64,000 nucleotides of DNA from Candidatus Binataceae bacterium (GTDB lineage Bacteria > Desulfobacterota > Binatia > Binatales > Binataceae), in assembly GCA_035650475.1 (NCBI GenBank), contig DASRHP010000001.1, positions 1 through 64,000 of the forward strand, given 5' to 3'. The notes under the pieces are model-generated. The model was not told where the DNA came from, ran no database searches, and worked only from the letters and a program-made list of their open reading frames with translations. Position 1 is the stretch's first letter. Each line of letters opens with the position of its first letter. Below are positions 37,042-47,040 of the stretch, in pieces. The position numbers and the translations under genes are program-made.

Positions 37042-38388
37042 ATGGCGCTGCAGAAATTCCTCGACGCCTACGTCGCGCGCACGCCGCGCTCGCGCCGGAT
37101 TTACGAGGAGGCGCGCAACTACCTGCCCGGCGGGGTCAGCGGCAACGCCAAGTTCCTCAAGCCCTACCCGCTCTACCTCAAGCGCGCCGCGGGCGCGCAC
37201 GTCATCGACGTTGACGGCAACGACTATGTCGATCTGCTCGACGCGGTGGGCGCGGCGATCCTCGGCCACGGCCACGAGTCGATCCGCCGCGCGGTCAAGC
37301 ATCAGATCGACGAGGCGATCCTGCCGCTGATGGCGACCGAGCTGGAGGTCGAGCTGGCCAAGCGGGTCACGCGCCTGATGGACTACATGGAGATGATCCG
37401 CTTCGTGAACAGCGGCTCCGAAGCGACCCTGATGGCTTTGCGGGCGGCGCGCGCGTTCACCGGCCGCGAACGGATCGCCAAGTTCGAGGGCAACTACCAC
37501 GGCCAGCACGATTGGTCGCTCATCGGCGGCGCCGCGGCGGGCCTCGGCCCGAACAGCGAACCCGCCTCCGCGCCCGACTGCGCCGGCATCCCGCACGCGG
37601 TAGTCGATAACGTCCTGATGCTGCCGTACAACGACATGGCCGCGATCGACCTCGTGCGCCGGCACGCACGCGAGCTCGCCGCGGTGATCATCGAGCCGGT
37701 GGCCGCCTTCTTCACCGGCGCGGTGCCCGCCGAGCCGGAATTCCTGCGCGCGCTGCGCGGGGTCACCGCCGAAAACGGAATCATGCTGATCTTCGACGAG
37801 GTGGTCACAGGCTTCCGGCTCGGGCTGGGCGGCGCAGCGGCACACTTCGGCGTGCGCCCGGACCTCGGATGCATCGGCAAGATCGTCGGCGGCGGCTTTC
37901 CGATCGGCGCCTTCGGCGGCCGGCGCGACCTGATGGAGAAGGTGATCACGCCGACCAAGCAGCCGTCGGACCTCAAGGAAAAAAGCTTCGCGTCGGGGAC
38001 CTTCTCCGGCAATCCGATCAGCATGGCCGCGGGGATCGCCGCGCTCACCGAGCTCGAGCGCAACCCGGTTTACGAGTACGTCGGCGCGATGGGCCACGCG
38101 GTGCGCGAGGGGATTGCAAAGAGCGCCGCGCGCCGGGGCTTCCCGGTCCAGGTCACCGGCGTCGGCTCGCTCTTCCACGTCCACTTCGCCGATGCGCCGA
38201 TCACCGGCAAGCGCTCGGCGATGCGCGCCGATCACGCGCGCCAGTACGAATTCAGCATGGGACTGATCTCCAAGGGCGTCCTGCTCACGCCCAACCATCC
38301 GGGCTTCCTCTCCGCCGCCCACACCGCGGACGACGTTCGCGAGGTCATCCGCGTGGCGGACGAGGTGCTGGGCGAGATGGCGGGCTAG
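37042..38388 (+). CDS. class III aminotransferase, glutamate-1-semialdehyde aminomutase-like
   Basis: A 448-aa PLP enzyme. Motifs are FVNSGSEATLMALRAAR, NYHGQHDWS, IIEPVAAFF, FDEVVTGFRLGLGG and IGKIVGGGFPIGAFGG, where K280 binds PLP. The overall pattern is GSA-aminomutase-like (HemL-type), but its place between pxpA and pxpB argues for a separate catabolic substrate such as a cyclic or amino-semialdehyde intermediate. It begins 9 nt after pxpA. Function beyond aminotransfer/mutase chemistry is inferred. Confidence 0.88.
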   Translation: MALQKFLDAYVARTPRSRRIYEEARNYLPGGVSGNAKFLKPYPLYLKRAAGAHVIDVDGNDYVDLLDAVGAAILGHGHESIRRAVKHQIDEAILPLMATELEVELAKRVTRLMDYMEMIRFVNSGSEATLMALRAARAFTGRERIAKFEGNYHGQHDWSLIGGAAAGLGPNSEPASAPDCAGIPHAVVDNVLMLPYNDMAAIDLVRRHARELAAVIIEPVAAFFTGAVPAEPEFLRALRGVTAENGIMLIFDEVVTGFRLGLGGAAAHFGVRPDLGCIGKIVGGGFPIGAFGGRRDLMEKVITPTKQPSDLKEKSFASGTFSGNPISMAAGIAALTELERNPVYEYVGAMGHAVREGIAKSAARRGFPVQVTGVGSLFHVHFADAPITGKRSAMRADHARQYEFSMGLISKGVLLTPNHPGFLSAAHTADDVREVIRVADEVLGEMAG

Positions 38389-38406
38389 CGCGCGAGGCGG
38401 CCGCCG

Positions 38407-39288
38407 ATGGAGACGCGCTACGACTACGGCGGGGACGAATACATCTTCGTCGACTTCGCCATCGAGATGAGCCTTGAGGTGAACTTCAAGGTGCTCTCGA
38501 TTTGCCAGGATATCGGCCGCGAGAAGCTCCCCGGCGTGGTCGAGGTATGTCCGGGCAACGCGTCCTACCTCGTGCACTACCGGCCGGAGGAGATTGATCC
38601 CGACAAGCTGATCGCCGAGCTGCGCAAGCTCGAACACGCCGCCGCCCATATCACGACCATCAGCTCGCGCCTCGTCGACATCCCTGTGCTCTACGACGAC
38701 CCGTGGACCAAGGAGTGCGCCAGGCAATTCGCCGACCGCCATCAGGACCCCTCGGTCACCAATCTCGAATACCTGATGCGGATCAACGGCTTCAGCGACA
38801 AGCGCGAATTCATCGAGGCGCATTCGGGGCGCCCATATTGGATTTCGATGGTGGGCTTCGTGCCCGGCACCGCCTGGGGCTACCAGATGGTGGCGCGCGA
38901 GCGCGCCTTGCAGGCGCCCAAGTACGTCCGCCCGCGCACCGACACGCCCGAGCGCACGGTCTCCCACGGCGGCGCATTCATGGCGATCTATCCGGTGCGC
39001 GGTCCCGGCGGCTACCAGTTGATCGGGATGACGCCGGTGCCGGTGTACGAGCCCGAGGGCAGGCTCGCCGATCTGCGCGAGACCCGCATCCTGGCCAAAC
39101 CCGCCGACCGCTGGAAGCTGCGGCCGATCGACCTTGACGAGTTCAACGCCATCCGCGCCGAGGTCGAGGCCGGAACCTATCGCTACGGAATCGTCGAGCA
39201 GGAATTCCGCCCCGCAATGTATTTCGAGGACCCCGAGGGCTATCTCAACCGCCTGCAGGATGAGGCCCGCGCATGCTCAAAGTCCTGA
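38407..39288 (+). CDS. pxpB: 5-oxoprolinase subunit B (KipI-like)
   Basis: A 293-aa protein of the KipI/allophanate-hydrolase-subunit-1 family. Seen are ILYDDPW-type IPVLYDDPWTKEC, HSGRPYWISMVGFVPGTAWG, and a late GGYQLIGMTPVPVYEP. At 293 aa it is longer than the usual ~220-240 aa. It works with PxpC and PxpA in ATP-dependent 5-oxoproline hydrolysis. It overlaps pxpC by 16 nt, so the two are translationally coupled. Confidence 0.9.
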   Translation: METRYDYGGDEYIFVDFAIEMSLEVNFKVLSICQDIGREKLPGVVEVCPGNASYLVHYRPEEIDPDKLIAELRKLEHAAAHITTISSRLVDIPVLYDDPWTKECARQFADRHQDPSVTNLEYLMRINGFSDKREFIEAHSGRPYWISMVGFVPGTAWGYQMVARERALQAPKYVRPRTDTPERTVSHGGAFMAIYPVRGPGGYQLIGMTPVPVYEPEGRLADLRETRILAKPADRWKLRPIDLDEFNAIRAEVEAGTYRYGIVEQEFRPAMYFEDPEGYLNRLQDEARACSKS

Positions 39289-40277
39289 GGCCCGGGCTGC
39301 TGACCACCGTCCAGGACGCCGGCCGTTTCGGCTGGTACCACATCGGGATGCCGCCGGCGGGCGCGATGGATCAGTTCTCGTTCCGCGCGGGAAACCTGCT
39401 GGTCGGCAATGACGAAGGCGCGGCGGCGCTCGAGACCACGTTCCTCGGGCCCGAGCTCGAAGCGGGCGCCGACCTGACGGTCGCGGTGACCGGCGCGCCG
39501 CTCGAACTGCGGCTCAACGGCGCGCCCGCTCCGATGTGGGTCGCGCTGGAGCTCAAGAAGGGCGACCGGCTGGAGTGCGGACAAGCGCTGGCGGGAGTGC
39601 GCTCGTACGTCTGCGTCGCGGGTGAAATCGACGTCCCCGAACTGCTCGGCAGCCGCTCGACCTACCTGCTCGGCCGCTTCGGTGGGCTCGGCGGCCGCGC
39701 GCTTGCCAAAGGCGACGCTCTCCGGGTGGGCGAGCCGCGGCGCGCGGCGCGCGAGCTGACGGGACGCCGGCTCGACCCGCGCTTGCTGCCGACCTTCCCC
39801 GAAGTCGCCGAACTGCGCATTCTGATGGGCCTGTGCGGATATCGGCTCACCGAGGACAGCGCCGCGCAGTTTCTGGAAACGACGTGGACCGTCTCCACCG
39901 AGGCCGATCGAATCGGCTACCGAATCCAGGGCGTCGAGTTCAGCTTTCGCCAACGCGAACAGCCCTTCGGCGCGGGCTCCGATCCTTCCAACGTGGTTGA
40001 CGTCGGCTACCCGGTGGGCTCAATCCAGGTGCCCGGCGGCAAGGAAGGAATCCTGCTGATGCGCGACGCAGTGACCGGCGGCGGCTACGCCACCATCGGC
40101 ACCGTGCTCCAGTGCGATCTCGACCGCGTCGCACAGGCCGCGCCGCGCGCGCGCCTGCGCTTTCGCGCGGTCACGATCCGCGAGGCGCTCCAGATACGCG
40201 CGCAGTACCGGGCGCGTCTGCGCGCGCTCGCCGACTCGCTCGCGCTGTTCGACAGCGTCGGATGGCTCGGCCAGTAG
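39273..40277 (+). CDS. pxpC: 5-oxoprolinase subunit C (KipA-like)
   Basis: A 334-aa protein of the biotin-dependent-carboxyltransferase/KipA family. It opens with LKVLRPGLLTTVQDAGRFGW and PPAGAMDQFSF, and later has GSDPSNVVDVGYPVGSIQVPGG, all standard. ATG at 39273 lies inside pxpB. Last gene of the operon, followed by short inverted repeats (GGCCAG/CTGGCC at 40269-40288 and GCCC/GGGC-TTT at 40286-40300) that may act as a weak terminator before convergent lptB. Confidence 0.92.
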   Translation: MLKVLRPGLLTTVQDAGRFGWYHIGMPPAGAMDQFSFRAGNLLVGNDEGAAALETTFLGPELEAGADLTVAVTGAPLELRLNGAPAPMWVALELKKGDRLECGQALAGVRSYVCVAGEIDVPELLGSRSTYLLGRFGGLGGRALAKGDALRVGEPRRAARELTGRRLDPRLLPTFPEVAELRILMGLCGYRLTEDSAAQFLETTWTVSTEADRIGYRIQGVEFSFRQREQPFGAGSDPSNVVDVGYPVGSIQVPGGKEGILLMRDAVTGGGYATIGTVLQCDLDRVAQAAPRARLRFRAVTIREALQIRAQYRARLRALADSLALFDSVGWLGQ

Positions 40278-40298
40278 CGAGTCTGGCCCAAGCGGGCT

Positions 40299-41108
40299 TT
40301 ATCTGGCGAGGCGGAAGCGCTCGCCGAGGAAGACCTGGCGCACGACCTCGCTGTCAACGATCTCGCGCGGGCCGCCGTGGAACAGGATCTTGCCCGCGTG
40401 GATCACGTAGGCGCGGTCGATGATCGACAGCGTCGCGTGGACGTTGTGGTCGGAGATGATGATCCCGATGCCGCGCTCCTTGAGGTAGCTGATGATGCGC
40501 TGGATCTCGACCACGGTTATCGGGTCGATTCCGGCAAACGGCTCGTCGAGGCATAGAAAGAGCGGGTCGAGCACCAGCGCGCGCGTGATCTCGACCTTGC
40601 GCCGCTCGCCGCCCGACAGCACACTCGCCTTCGAGCGCGCCAGGCGCGCGATATCGAGTTCGTCGAGCAGCGATTGCAGCCGCGCCTGGCGCTCCTCCTC
40701 GTTGAGCGGCAGGGTTTCGAGCACCGCAAGCAGGTTCTGCTCGACCGTAAGCTTGCGGAAGACCGAGGGCTCCTGGGGAAGGTAGCTGATGCCGCGGCGC
40801 GCGCGCTGGTAGAGCGGGAGCATCGTGATGTCCTCACCGCCCAGGCGCACGGTGCCGGCGTCGGGCTTGATCAGCCCGACCACCATGTAGAAGGTCGTGG
40901 TTTTGCCGGCGCCGTTGGGACCGAGCAGGCCAACAACCTCGCCGCTACGCACCTGCACCGCGACGCCGTCCACCACCGCGCGGCCGCCGTAGTGCTTGGT
41001 CAGCCCCTGCCCCTCCAGCGACGCCTCTCTGGGCTTGGGCGCGGGCGTTGGGCGCGCCTGCTGCTCGCGCAGTTGCTCAACCTTGGCCATCGTATGCGAG
41101 GCTGCCAC
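40299..41108 (-). CDS. lptB: LPS export ABC-transporter ATPase LptB
   Basis: A 269-aa ATPase that powers extraction of lipopolysaccharide by LptFG. Walker A is GPNGAGKTTTFYM, the LptB-specific Q-loop region is GISYLPQEPSVFRKLTV, the signature is LSGGERRKVEI and Walker B is FLCLDEPFAGIDP. A ~30-residue polar leader precedes the domain; GTG at 41108 or ATG at 41090 are possible starts. lptA/C, lptFG and rpoN, frequent neighbours, are not adjacent here. Its presence implies an LPS outer membrane. Confidence 0.93.
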   Translation of the reverse strand: MAASHTMAKVEQLREQQARPTPAPKPREASLEGQGLTKHYGGRAVVDGVAVQVRSGEVVGLLGPNGAGKTTTFYMVVGLIKPDAGTVRLGGEDITMLPLYQRARRGISYLPQEPSVFRKLTVEQNLLAVLETLPLNEEERQARLQSLLDELDIARLARSKASVLSGGERRKVEITRALVLDPLFLCLDEPFAGIDPITVVEIQRIISYLKERGIGIIISDHNVHATLSIIDRAYVIHAGKILFHGGPREIVDSEVVRQVFLGERFRLAR

Positions 41109-41250
41109 GGTCCTTCAGCAGCTAGAACTTATCGGGTTTGCAGCAATGAAAGAAGAAAAGGCAGACCCGCTATCCACAATACGGACGACGCGCGACTTGG
41201 TTTCACCCGCCGCACCCGCTACGCGACGCGATTTTGCGCACGCCCCCGCT

Positions 41251-41871
41251 CTAACGAACCATCTCGAGCAACCAGTCGCCGACCGGGTTAGCCACCATCC
41301 GGCGCGACGGCGGCGCCCCCGCCGCCGAGGCGTAGGCGTAATGATGGATCGGGCGGTGATAGCGGCGGCGCATGCGGTAGCGGCGCACATTGACCTGCCC
41401 GCTCCATCGCGCGGGCGCCGCCGCGTCCGCCGACGCGGTCGTATCGAGCCGGTCGATTTGGACCCGAGCGACGCCGCGGCGGGCCAGTCCGATCCGCTGC
41501 GCCGCCCGCTGGGAAAGGTCGATCCCGCGCCCCCGCACGTAGGGTCCACGGTCGTTGATACGCACTACCACCGACTGTCCGGTGCCAAGGTTGGTGACGC
41601 GCACGCGCGTGCCCAACGGCAGCGTGCGCGAGGCGGCGGTCAACTGGTTGCGATCGAAGACCTCGCCCGAAGACGTGCGCCGCCCCTGGAATCCGGGCCC
41701 GTACCAGGAGGCGACGGTGGTGACGTGTCCGCTGGAAGGCGCGGCCGCGGGCAGCGGCGCGGGCGCCGGAGCAGCGCGCCGCGCGCTATAGGCCGAGCAT
41801 CCTCCCAGCCACAGCGCGGCGCCCGCCGTCCACGCCAGGCGCGCCGAGCACTGCCCCAGATACCTCCGCAT
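41251..41871 (-). CDS. rlpA: RlpA-like septal ring lytic transglycosylase, lipoprotein
   Basis: A 206-aa outer-membrane lipoprotein with lipobox LGGC (C25). The double-psi beta-barrel shows SWYGPGFQGRRTSSGEVF, LTAASRTLPLGT, VVVRINDRGPYVRGRGIDLS; the catalytic Asp of NDRGP and the His-type partner region are conserved in outline. RlpA cleaves peptidoglycan lacking stem peptides. There is no SPOR domain; the tail is Arg/Tyr-rich (RRYRMRRRYHRP). I use ATG at 41871; an upstream start adds ~30 residues before the signal peptide. Confidence 0.85.
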   Translation of the reverse strand: MRRYLGQCSARLAWTAGAALWLGGCSAYSARRAAPAPAPLPAAAPSSGHVTTVASWYGPGFQGRRTSSGEVFDRNQLTAASRTLPLGTRVRVTNLGTGQSVVVRINDRGPYVRGRGIDLSQRAAQRIGLARRGVARVQIDRLDTTASADAAAPARWSGQVNVRRYRMRRRYHRPIHHYAYASAAGAPPSRRMVANPVGDWLLEMVR

Positions 41872-42020
41872 CCGACCAACCCCGAGCGCGCCGGCCCGCG
41901 CGCCTGTCCGCAGTCTAGTCACGACACGCCCCGCAACGCCATAGCCGCGCCGATTCATTTTGCGCACCGCGCGTTATAGGCTGAAAAGACGCGGCGCAAC
42001 GCGTACGGCGAGGAGGCGAC

Positions 42021-44090
42021 GTGAGAGCGGGCGAGGAGTTCTTCAACTTCCACAACCACGACATGGTGCGGGTCGCGGTTGGAGTCCCCGCGCTGCGCGT
42101 GGCCAATCCCTCGTTCAACGGCGAGCAAACGCTAGCCCTGATGCGCCAGGCGGCCGAGCGCAAGGCCGCGGTCGTGCTGTTTCCCGAACTGGGTCTCGCC
42201 GGGTACTCCTGCGACGACCTCCATCAGCAGCGCGTTGTGATCGACGGATGCGCCGCGGCGCTGGGCCGGATCGTCGAGGCCAGCCGCACGTTCAACACCG
42301 TCGGGGTGGTCGGCCTGCCGCTGGTCGTCGATAACCTGCTGTATAACTGCGCCGCGGTGGTCCATCGCGGACGCCTGCTGGGCGTCGTACCCAAAACCTA
42401 CCTGCCCAACTACCGCGAGTTCTACGAGCTGCGCCAGTTCACGCCCGGCGACGTCGCGCTGCGCGAGGAGATCGAGCTGCTCGGCCAGTCGGCGATCCCG
42501 TTCGGCGCGCGGCTGCTGTTTCAGGTCCAGGAGCAGCCGCTGATGGTGATGCACGTCGAGATCTGCGAGGACCTATGGGTGCCGATCGCGCCGTCGTCGT
42601 ACGCGGCACTCGCCGGCGCCACCGTCCTGCTCAACCTCTCCGCCTCCAATATCACGATCGGCAAGGCCGATTATCGCCGCGCGCTGGTCGCAAGCCAGTC
42701 GGCGCGATGCATGGCGGCCTACCTTTACTCGGGCGCCGGACCGGGCGAATCGACCACCGATCTGGCGTGGGACGGCCACGCGCTCATCTCGGAAAACGGC
42801 AACCTGCTCGCCGAATCGCGGCGCTTCGCCTACGCGCCGCAGCTCGTATGCGCGGAGATCGACCTCGAGCGGCTGGCGCAGGAGCGGATGCGCCAGAACA
42901 GCTTCGGCCAATCGATCCGCAACCAGCGCGACGCGCTGCGCGGATTCCGCACGATCAGCTTTTCCTCCGAGCTCGCGCGGCGCGGCCGGATGCTCCCGGA
43001 GCGGCGGCCCGAGCGCTTTCCCTACGTCCCCGCCGATCCGGCGCGCCGCGACGAGCGCTGCTCGGAGGTCTATCAGATCCAGGCCCAGGGGCTGGCGACC
43101 CGCCTGCGCGCGACCGGTATCAAGCGCGTCGTGATCGGCGTCTCGGGCGGGCTGGACTCGACCAACGCGCTGCTCGTGTGTGCGCAGGCGATGGACCATC
43201 TCGGCTACCCGCGCAGCCACATCCTGGGCTACACGATGCCCGGCTTCGCCACCAGCGCGCGCACGCTCGACCAGGCACACCGGCTGATGGCGGCGATCGG
43301 ATGCACCGCGCACGAGCTCGATATCCGGCCGGCGAGCCGCCAGATGCTCGCCGACATCGGCCATCCCGCCGCCACCGGAGCCGAGCTTTATGACACCACC
43401 TTCGAGAACGTGCAGGCAGGCGAGCGCACCAGCCGCCTTTTCCGCCTGGCCAACATCAACGACGCGCTCGTCGTCGGCACCGGCGACCTGAGCGAGCTGG
43501 CGCTGGGATGGTGCACCTACGGAGTGGGCGACCAGATGTCGCATTACGCGGTCAACGCGAGCGTGCCGAAGACCCTGCTCCAACACATCATCCGATGGGT
43601 TGCCAATAGCGGGCGGCTCGGCGCCGAGGCCACCGCCACGCTCATCGACATCCTCGCAACTCCGATCAGTCCCGAGCTGGTGCCCGCCGCCGACGGCGGC
43701 AACTCGCACCCGGCCCAGGACACCGAGGCGATCATCGGGCCGTACGAGCTGCATGATTTCAGCCTCTACCACACACTGCGCTTCGGCTATCCGCCGTCTA
43801 AGATCGCGTTTCTGGCGTGGTGCGCATGGCACGACGCGCGGGTGGGCGGATGGCCCGATATTCCGGCCGACCAGCGCCGCCAGTACGACATCGGGCAGAT
43901 AAAGGCGCATCTGCGCACTTTCGTCTACCGCTTCTTCCAGACCAGCCAGTTCAAGCGCAGCGCCATCCCCAACGCGCCCAAGGTCGGATCCGGCGGCTCG
44001 CTCTCGCCGCGCGGCGACTGGCGCGCGCCCTCGGACAGCGAGGCCGCGGCGTGGCTCGCGGCGCTCGAACTCGTGCCCGACCGTGAGTAA
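42021..44090 (+). CDS. nadE: glutamine-dependent NAD+ synthetase
   Basis: A 689-aa two-domain enzyme that makes NAD from nicotinate adenine dinucleotide using glutamine nitrogen. The N-terminal nitrilase-type glutaminase has E in [11 protein letters not shown] in PKTYLPNY and nucleophile C in EICEDLW. The C-terminal ATP-pyrophosphatase has the P-loop [13 protein letters not shown] and [16 protein letters not shown]. Length fits the long bacterial form. GTG start at 42021 with a strong AGGAGG. Its stop overlaps the cytochrome gene. Confidence 0.95.
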   Translation: MRAGEEFFNFHNHDMVRVAVGVPALRVANPSFNGEQTLALMRQAAERKAAVVLFPELGLAGYSCDDLHQQRVVIDGCAAALGRIVEASRTFNTVGVVGLPLVVDNLLYNCAAVVHRGRLLGVVPKTYLPNYREFYELRQFTPGDVALREEIELLGQSAIPFGARLLFQVQEQPLMVMHVEICEDLWVPIAPSSYAALAGATVLLNLSASNITIGKADYRRALVASQSARCMAAYLYSGAGPGESTTDLAWDGHALISENGNLLAESRRFAYAPQLVCAEIDLERLAQERMRQNSFGQSIRNQRDALRGFRTISFSSELARRGRMLPERRPERFPYVPADPARRDERCSEVYQIQAQGLATRLRATGIKRVVIGVSGGLDSTNALLVCAQAMDHLGYPRSHILGYTMPGFATSARTLDQAHRLMAAIGCTAHELDIRPASRQMLADIGHPAATGAELYDTTFENVQAGERTSRLFRLANINDALVVGTGDLSELALGWCTYGVGDQMSHYAVNASVPKTLLQHIIRWVANSGRLGAEATATLIDILATPISPELVPAADGGNSHPAQDTEAIIGPYELHDFSLYHTLRFGYPPSKIAFLAWCAWHDARVGGWPDIPADQRRQYDIGQIKAHLRTFVYRFFQTSQFKRSAIPNAPKVGSGGSLSPRGDWRAPSDSEAAAWLAALELVPDRE

Positions 44091-44610
44091 GCCCGCCGCG
44101 ATGGACACGACGAAAGCCGCCGGCGCGGCGGCCGCAATGGACTCCCCGGCCGGAATCGCGATCAGGCGTGCTGCAATCGGCGCCGCCGTGGCTCTGGCAA
44201 TCGCGCTTTTGGCCGTATGGCCGCGCTGCGCGCTGGCGCAGACGCGCCCCGGTGCGTCGCCAACGCCGTTCGTGCTGAGCGGCGAGCAGGAGTACCTGTT
44301 CCACTGCGCGTCGTGCCACGGGCTTAGGGCGCGCGGCGACGGGCCCGCCGCGCACGCTTTCAGGGTCCGGCCTCCCGACCTGACGCTGCTCGCGTCGCGC
44401 AACGGCGGGGTCTTTCCCGAGCAGCACGTCTTCGCAACCATCGACGGCAGCGCGGTTATCGCCGCGCACGGCACGCGCGAGATGCCGGTCTGGGGCCAGA
44501 TCTTCGAGCAGCAGGGCTCCTATACCTACGACCGTGCGGCGACCTCGCGCGAGGTCCGCGAACGCATCCAGCGCCTGGTCGACTACCTCAAGTCGGTCCA
44601 GCGCAAGTAG
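44083..44610 (+). CDS. exported monohaem cytochrome c
   Basis: A 175-aa protein with a membrane/signal segment (about 27-51) and one haem site CASCHG; axial Met is probably in REMPVWGQ. The class I cytochrome c pattern RGDGPAA and [13 protein letters not shown] follows. It likely carries electrons in the periplasm. GTG at 44083 overlaps the nadE stop; ATG at 44101 or 44137 would also leave the signal segment intact. No oxidase partner is adjacent. Confidence 0.82.
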   Translation: MSKPAAMDTTKAAGAAAAMDSPAGIAIRRAAIGAAVALAIALLAVWPRCALAQTRPGASPTPFVLSGEQEYLFHCASCHGLRARGDGPAAHAFRVRPPDLTLLASRNGGVFPEQHVFATIDGSAVIAAHGTREMPVWGQIFEQQGSYTYDRAATSREVRERIQRLVDYLKSVQRK

Positions 44611-44655
44611 AACCGCCGACGCGCTGCGCCGCGAATCCCGACCGAAGGAGGACGC

Positions 44656-44967
44656 TCAGTCGCGCTGCTGGGAGAATTCGCGATTGGTGACGTAGCCGGT
44701 GCCCGCGCCGCTCAGGCCGCCGGCGATCGCACCGCCGAGCGGACCACCCACTGCGGCGCCCACCAGCGCTCCCGCGCCGGCGCCTGCGACGCCGCCCGCC
44801 GCCGCGCTGGTCTCCGGCGACTTGGTCATCTGGCCCGACAGGAAGCCGGCGTCGGCGCCGATGATTCCACCGAGCAGCCAGGCGCATCCGGAAAACAACA
44901 CTCCGAAGGAGACAAACAAAGTGGCTGCGACGAGAACGCGCGTCGCACGCGGAAGTGCCCTGCCCAT
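44656..44967 (-). CDS. glycine-zipper lipoprotein
   Basis: A 103-aa protein with a lipobox (FSGC, C28) and two Gly/Ala-rich helices (GADAGFLSG and the AGAGAGALVGAAVGG run), the glycine-zipper pattern of SlyB/YMGG-type outer-membrane proteins. Probably an envelope-stability or stress lipoprotein. It is monocistronic and convergent with the cytochrome gene. Confidence 0.7.
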   Translation of the reverse strand: MGRALPRATRVLVAATLFVSFGVLFSGCAWLLGGIIGADAGFLSGQMTKSPETSAAAGGVAGAGAGALVGAAVGGPLGGAIAGGLSGAGTGYVTNREFSQQRD

Positions 44968-45110
44968 CGTCCATGACCTCCACCACCGGCTTCGGAGCCT
45001 CGCTCCGAACCGACACTACAGTATCAACCGAACCGCAATTTTCAGGTGCGGTCAAGCTGCCAGCGACGCGCGGCTGCGGGACGCACGCACGTTCGCGTCA
45101 GGAAAAAAAC

Positions 45111-45187
45111 TGGCGCGCCCGAAGGGAGTCGAACCCCCAACCCTCGGATCCGAAGTCCGATGCTCTGTCCAGTTGAGCTACGGGCGC
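45111..45187 (-). tRNA. tRNA-Arg (anticodon UCG)
   Basis: Read on the minus strand, a 7-bp acceptor stem (GCGCCCG with CGGGCGC) encloses a D-arm, an anticodon stem UCGGA/UCCGA with loop CUUCGGA, and a T-arm with GGUUCGA-like loop (GGGGGUUCGACUCCC). The loop gives anticodon UCG, reading CGA (Arg). The discriminator is G and the CCA end is encoded (45113-45111). All stems pair well, so this is a standard functional tRNA. Confidence 0.95.
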
Positions 45188-45341
45188 GCCCGAACCAAGG
45201 CGGAACGTTTGCTTTCTAACACGAGGGCGCGGTTGACGTCGACGTCGCAGCGGTCAGCCCTTAGACGGCGCCGCAGTGTTCGCAGCCTCGGCATGGTCGC
45301 TATGTTCTTACGGCAAAGGCTCGCTGCGGAGCCGGCGCACA

Positions 45342-45557
45342 ATGAAGCGGCGGTATCAGTCCGCAATGCTCCTGGCGCTTGCTTTGGCGGGTGTCGTGGC
45401 CGCGCAGACGATCGAGCCGGCCGCCAAGCCGATTCAATCAGCGCATCGGACCGTGGTTCGTCTCGCTGGCCGTCGCAAGCTCGACAGCTGCGATTGCTAC
45501 CACTATCTGCCGCCAGCCAAGCCCGATAGGGTAAGGGCGCTGGACGCAACGCAGTGA
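45342..45557 (+). CDS. possible small exported protein
   Basis: A 71-aa frame with a signal-like start (SAMLLALALAGVVAAQ) and a mature part with a CDCYHY motif. No family recognised. ATG at 45342 with a weak GGAG about 14 nt upstream. It lies alone between the tRNA and an LLM gene. The signal peptide argues for a real gene, but support is thin. Confidence 0.4.
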   Translation: MKRRYQSAMLLALALAGVVAAQTIEPAAKPIQSAHRTVVRLAGRRKLDSCDCYHYLPPAKPDRVRALDATQ

Positions 45558-45701
45558 AGCGCTCCCTGCTCTGTTCACCGGCATAAATCGCGGGCCGGTT
45601 ACGCTCGGTTAGGCGCTTGCCCCAAAGCGGTGGTTTGCTCTACGCCTAGGGCGGACCGCGAACCCATAGCCCTGAGCGCAGGGCGAACAAGGAGACCGGC
45701 G

Positions 45702-46721
45702 ATGAAATTCGGCGTGATGTACGACTTCCGTAATCCGCGGGCATGGGCGCGCCCGTATCCTGAACTCTACCAGAGCCTGTTCGATCAGATCGTCCGCCTC
45801 GAGGAGCTCGGCTTCGACAACGTCTGGCTCACCGAACATCACTTCTTCGAGGACGGCTACAATCCGGCACTCCTGCCGACCGCCGCCGCGATTGCCGCGC
45901 GCACCCGTCGCATCCGTATCGGCAGCTTCATCCTGCTGTTGCCGTTCCACGCGCCGGTGCGCGTGGCCGAAGACGTGACCTGCGTCGACATCGTCTCCAA
46001 CGGCCGCTTCGATTTCGGCGTCGGCCAGGGCTACCGCGCGGAGGAGTTCGCTGCGCTCAAAATCCCGCGCACGGAGCGAACGGCGCGCCTGCGCGAGGGG
46101 ATCGAGCTTATCCGCCGGCTGTGGACCGAGCCCAGCGTCACCTTCTCCGGCAAGTTCACACAGGTCCAGGAGCTCTCACTCCATCCCAAACCGGTGCAAC
46201 AGCCGCATCCGCCAATTTGGATCGGCGCCCGCACGGAGAAGGCCGCGCGGCGGGCGGCTCGGATGGGGTTCCATCTCATGGCCACACTGGGGCCCGACCC
46301 CGCGATTCCCTACTATGACGAACTCAAGCGGGTTGGACGGGACCCGGCGCAGTTTTCGGTCGCCCAGCTGCGGGCCGTTTACGTCGCGAAGTCTGCCGAC
46401 CAGGCGTGGGCCGAGGCGGCGCCGCATCTGCACTACATGATGGAGAACTACGGCCATTGGCTGGCTGAAGCCAACGACGCCGCCGGTGACCAGCACGTGT
46501 GGGACTTCGCCAGCCCGGACGAGATTCGGAACTCGCCGGTCGCGGATTCGCTGATGATCGGAACGCCCGCCGAATGCATCCGAAAAATGGAGGATTTCCG
46601 CCGTTCCTACGCCTGCACGCACTTCATCATGGCCACCCAGCTACCCGGCCTCGATCCGCGCCGGACGAAAGCCTCGCTCGAGCTGTTTGCGGCTGAGGTG
46701 ATGCCGCATTTTCGGGGCTAG
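45702..46721 (+). CDS. LLM-class flavin-dependent oxidoreductase
   Basis: A 339-aa luciferase-like enzyme, paralogue of the one at 35.2 kb. Seen are LGFDNVWLTEHHFFEDGY, TRRIRIGSFILLLPFHAPV, SNGRFDFGVGQGYRAEEF, PPIWIGARTEKAARRAA and the ending EVMPHFRG. ATG at 45702 has AAGGAG 7 nt upstream. Monocistronic. Substrate unknown; F420 or FMN dependence cannot be decided here. Confidence 0.85.
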   Translation: MKFGVMYDFRNPRAWARPYPELYQSLFDQIVRLEELGFDNVWLTEHHFFEDGYNPALLPTAAAIAARTRRIRIGSFILLLPFHAPVRVAEDVTCVDIVSNGRFDFGVGQGYRAEEFAALKIPRTERTARLREGIELIRRLWTEPSVTFSGKFTQVQELSLHPKPVQQPHPPIWIGARTEKAARRAARMGFHLMATLGPDPAIPYYDELKRVGRDPAQFSVAQLRAVYVAKSADQAWAEAAPHLHYMMENYGHWLAEANDAAGDQHVWDFASPDEIRNSPVADSLMIGTPAECIRKMEDFRRSYACTHFIMATQLPGLDPRRTKASLELFAAEVMPHFRG

Positions 46722-47040
46722 CCGGAGCGCTACAGGTTGGGCCTAGCTGGCTCAATCTGCCCGCGCCTCGCTCACAATGTTTTTCTGGCTGAATTTTGGC
46801 CACTTGGAAGTCAGACAAGGACATAGATGCGTATAAGCTCTTGACTCATGCCACGATTGGTCGTCGGCCAAAAATCGCCGATCTCTTTCTATATCATCGT
46901 CTAATCTTGCCAGTATGGAGCAAAATTTGGTAAGTGTCTTTGCATAGACTACGGCATTGCGTCGCCTTGCAGCTTGGGCCGTGGCCGTACCGCAGTGGGG
47001 TTGATGGGGTTCTTGTCGGAATTCCCGAGGGAGGATTGAA
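46722..47040. other. A/T-richer leader upstream of the Flp pilin
   Basis: About 320 nt without a coding frame, clearly richer in A/T than its surroundings (for example 46,840-46,940). A TTGACT hexamer at about 46842 has no good -10 at the right distance, and TTGCCA near 46907 has only a weak one. The stretch likely contains the pilin promoter and a long 5' leader; I cannot pin it down. Confidence 0.4.

Noticed and set aside
36223-38967. Open frame of 914 codons on the minus strand
   Set aside because: Antisense to pxpA, the aminotransferase and part of pxpB, with low-complexity composition; the plus-strand genes have clear family motifs.
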